Notes under the pieces: model-generated
What the model was told of the DNA's origin: nothing
Seen by the model: the letters and a program-made list of their open reading frames with translations, nothing else
The model's database searches: none
In this document: positions 63,243 through 64,000 of the stretch, piece by piece
Numbering within the stretch: the stretch's first letter is position 1
Layout: every line of letters begins with the position of its first letter
Position numbers and translations under genes: made by a program
From: Methyloversatilis discipulorum
GTDB lineage: Bacteria; Pseudomonadota; Gammaproteobacteria; Burkholderiales; Rhodocyclaceae
Assembly: GCF_000527135.1 (NCBI RefSeq)
Contig: NZ_AZUP01000001.1
Coordinates: forward strand, 2,790,001-2,854,000
Direction: 5' to 3'
DNA length: 64,000 nt

Positions 63243-64000
63243 ATGACGACTCAGAACACGCCCGCGGTGAGCGGACGCATGATGGGGCTGTCCGAAGCGA
63301 CGGCCCTGATCCGCGGCGGTGGTCACTTCAGCGTCGCCGGCGACGAGGCGCTGCTGCGCCAGCTGCCGCGCGGCCACTGGATAGGCGGCACCATTCCCTA
63401 CTTCATGGGCCAGGACGGCGGTGTCACCACGCGCGACCAGCTCTATGTCGCGCAGGTGCCGGTGATCAACGGCCTGCCGATGATCCGCTTCTACGACCAG
63501 ATCAGCCTCGAACGCGTCTGCGCCGACGCGCCGGAGAATGGTTTTTCCATCATCGTGATGCCTGCCTTCTCGGCCGTGCATTCGCTGTTCGCGCGCAACG
63601 CGCCGGGCTACGAAGACATGTACCTGAAGCCGCTGGTCGGCTGGATTTCCGGCATTCACCTGTCGGATCTCGGCCGCGCCAGCCCGCTGGTGGTCAATGG
63701 CGAAACGCTGGAATTCGACGGCGAGCGTGCGCTGGTGATGCATGTGCCGCTGCCGGAGAACAAGTACGCGCAGATCGACATCATCAACCTGTTCACCCAA
63801 GGCGAAGGCGACCGCATCCGCTTCCCGGCCAAGGGTTTCAGCGCGACCGAATGCCTGATCAACGGTCAGCCCGGCAACTTCGCCCAGTACGTGAGTTCGC
63901 GCGCGATCGACACCAAGCTGCCGCTGGTCGCCGACTACAGCGGCGCGATGATCAACGTGAGCATCAAGTCGGTCGATGCCGGCAAGGGCACGGTCGATTT
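63243..64000 (+). CDS. Conserved protein of unknown function (3' end outside window)
   Basis: 252 codons are visible and the frame is still open at the edge. It starts 17 bp after the preceding stop and reads MTTQNTPAVSGRMMGLSEAT, GNxFSV-like GGGHFSVAGDEALLRQLPRG, HWIGGTIPYFMGQDGGVTT and later FSIIVMPAFSAVHSLFARNA. No signal peptide or known catalytic motif is recognised. Adjacent placement suggests co-expression with the ISL3-like gene. Confidence 0.75.
   Translation, partial: MTTQNTPAVSGRMMGLSEATALIRGGGHFSVAGDEALLRQLPRGHWIGGTIPYFMGQDGGVTTRDQLYVAQVPVINGLPMIRFYDQISLERVCADAPENGFSIIVMPAFSAVHSLFARNAPGYEDMYLKPLVGWISGIHLSDLGRASPLVVNGETLEFDGERALVMHVPLPENKYAQIDIINLFTQGEGDRIRFPAKGFSATECLINGQPGNFAQYVSSRAIDTKLPLVADYSGAMINVSIKSVDAGKGTVD

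Overview
The window is a 64 kb, high-GC (mid-60s percent by eye) piece of a bacterial chromosome. Gene content and order point to a betaproteobacterium, probably Rhodocyclales: gpm-envC-ctpA-moeB, hslVU, dapF-DUF484, lpxL diverging from metK, pmbA diverging from darP, a second infA and beta-type single-cysteine DksA proteins. A Methyloversatilis-like source is a guess from memory, not shown by the sequence. The first and last genes are cut by the window edges.

1-36.9 kb is mostly core chromosome. It runs from envelope and quality-control genes (gpmA end, EnvC-like amidase activator, CtpA protease, E1-like MoeB, NDH-2, DsbB, HslUV) through a STAS protein, a TonB receptor with its DUF2946 partner, DksA, RlmI, DUF484-DapF, a CoA-binding protein and an LpxL-type acyltransferase to metK. 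It continues with a DUF3857/transglutaminase membrane protein, an orphan TRAP-binding protein, PmbA, DarP, Mog, a secreted glycosidase, a trypsin-like protease, IF-1, a second DksA, an SbcCD/YhaN-like nuclease-ATPase pair, a TerB protein, a PhnA zinc ribbon, two paralogous secreted proteins (one PEP-CTERM) and a Tat-exported PhoD. Small elements worth noting are a nine-unit CCCCTAG-type repeat, a GC-rich intergenic element, a REPIN-like pair of inverted REPs, and a multi-stem RNA leader that would bury the metK ribosome-binding site.

38.2-60.4 kb is an accessory catabolic island: a divergent LysR regulator followed by 18 co-directional genes, several joined by ATGA-type overlaps, closed by an intrinsic terminator. 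It combines an intradiol (hydroxyquinol-type) dioxygenase, a flavin aromatic hydroxylase, two Rieske oxygenases with one shared reductase, two VOC proteins, an alpha/beta hydrolase and a CoA ligase. It also holds the DUF1302-DUF1329-YCF48-RND module linked to hydrophobic-compound metabolism. The unusual part is the lower pathway: no maleylacetate reductase, but a CaiB CoA-transferase, a citryl-CoA-lyase-like protein lacking the expected catalytic Asp, an aconitase-like LeuC/LeuD pair and an oxaloacetate-decarboxylase-like PEP mutase relative. My working hypothesis is that a ring-cleavage product is turned into a citrate-like acid, activated with CoA, cleaved, and the resulting oxaloacetate (or analogue) decarboxylated. 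The substrate cannot be told from sequence.

60.4-64 kb returns to a generic background: an MsbA-like ABC exporter, tRNA-Leu(GAG), a protein whose N-terminus resembles the DNA-binding end of ISL3 transposases, and the start of a conserved gene of unknown function. No stretch longer than 300 bases lacks a gene.
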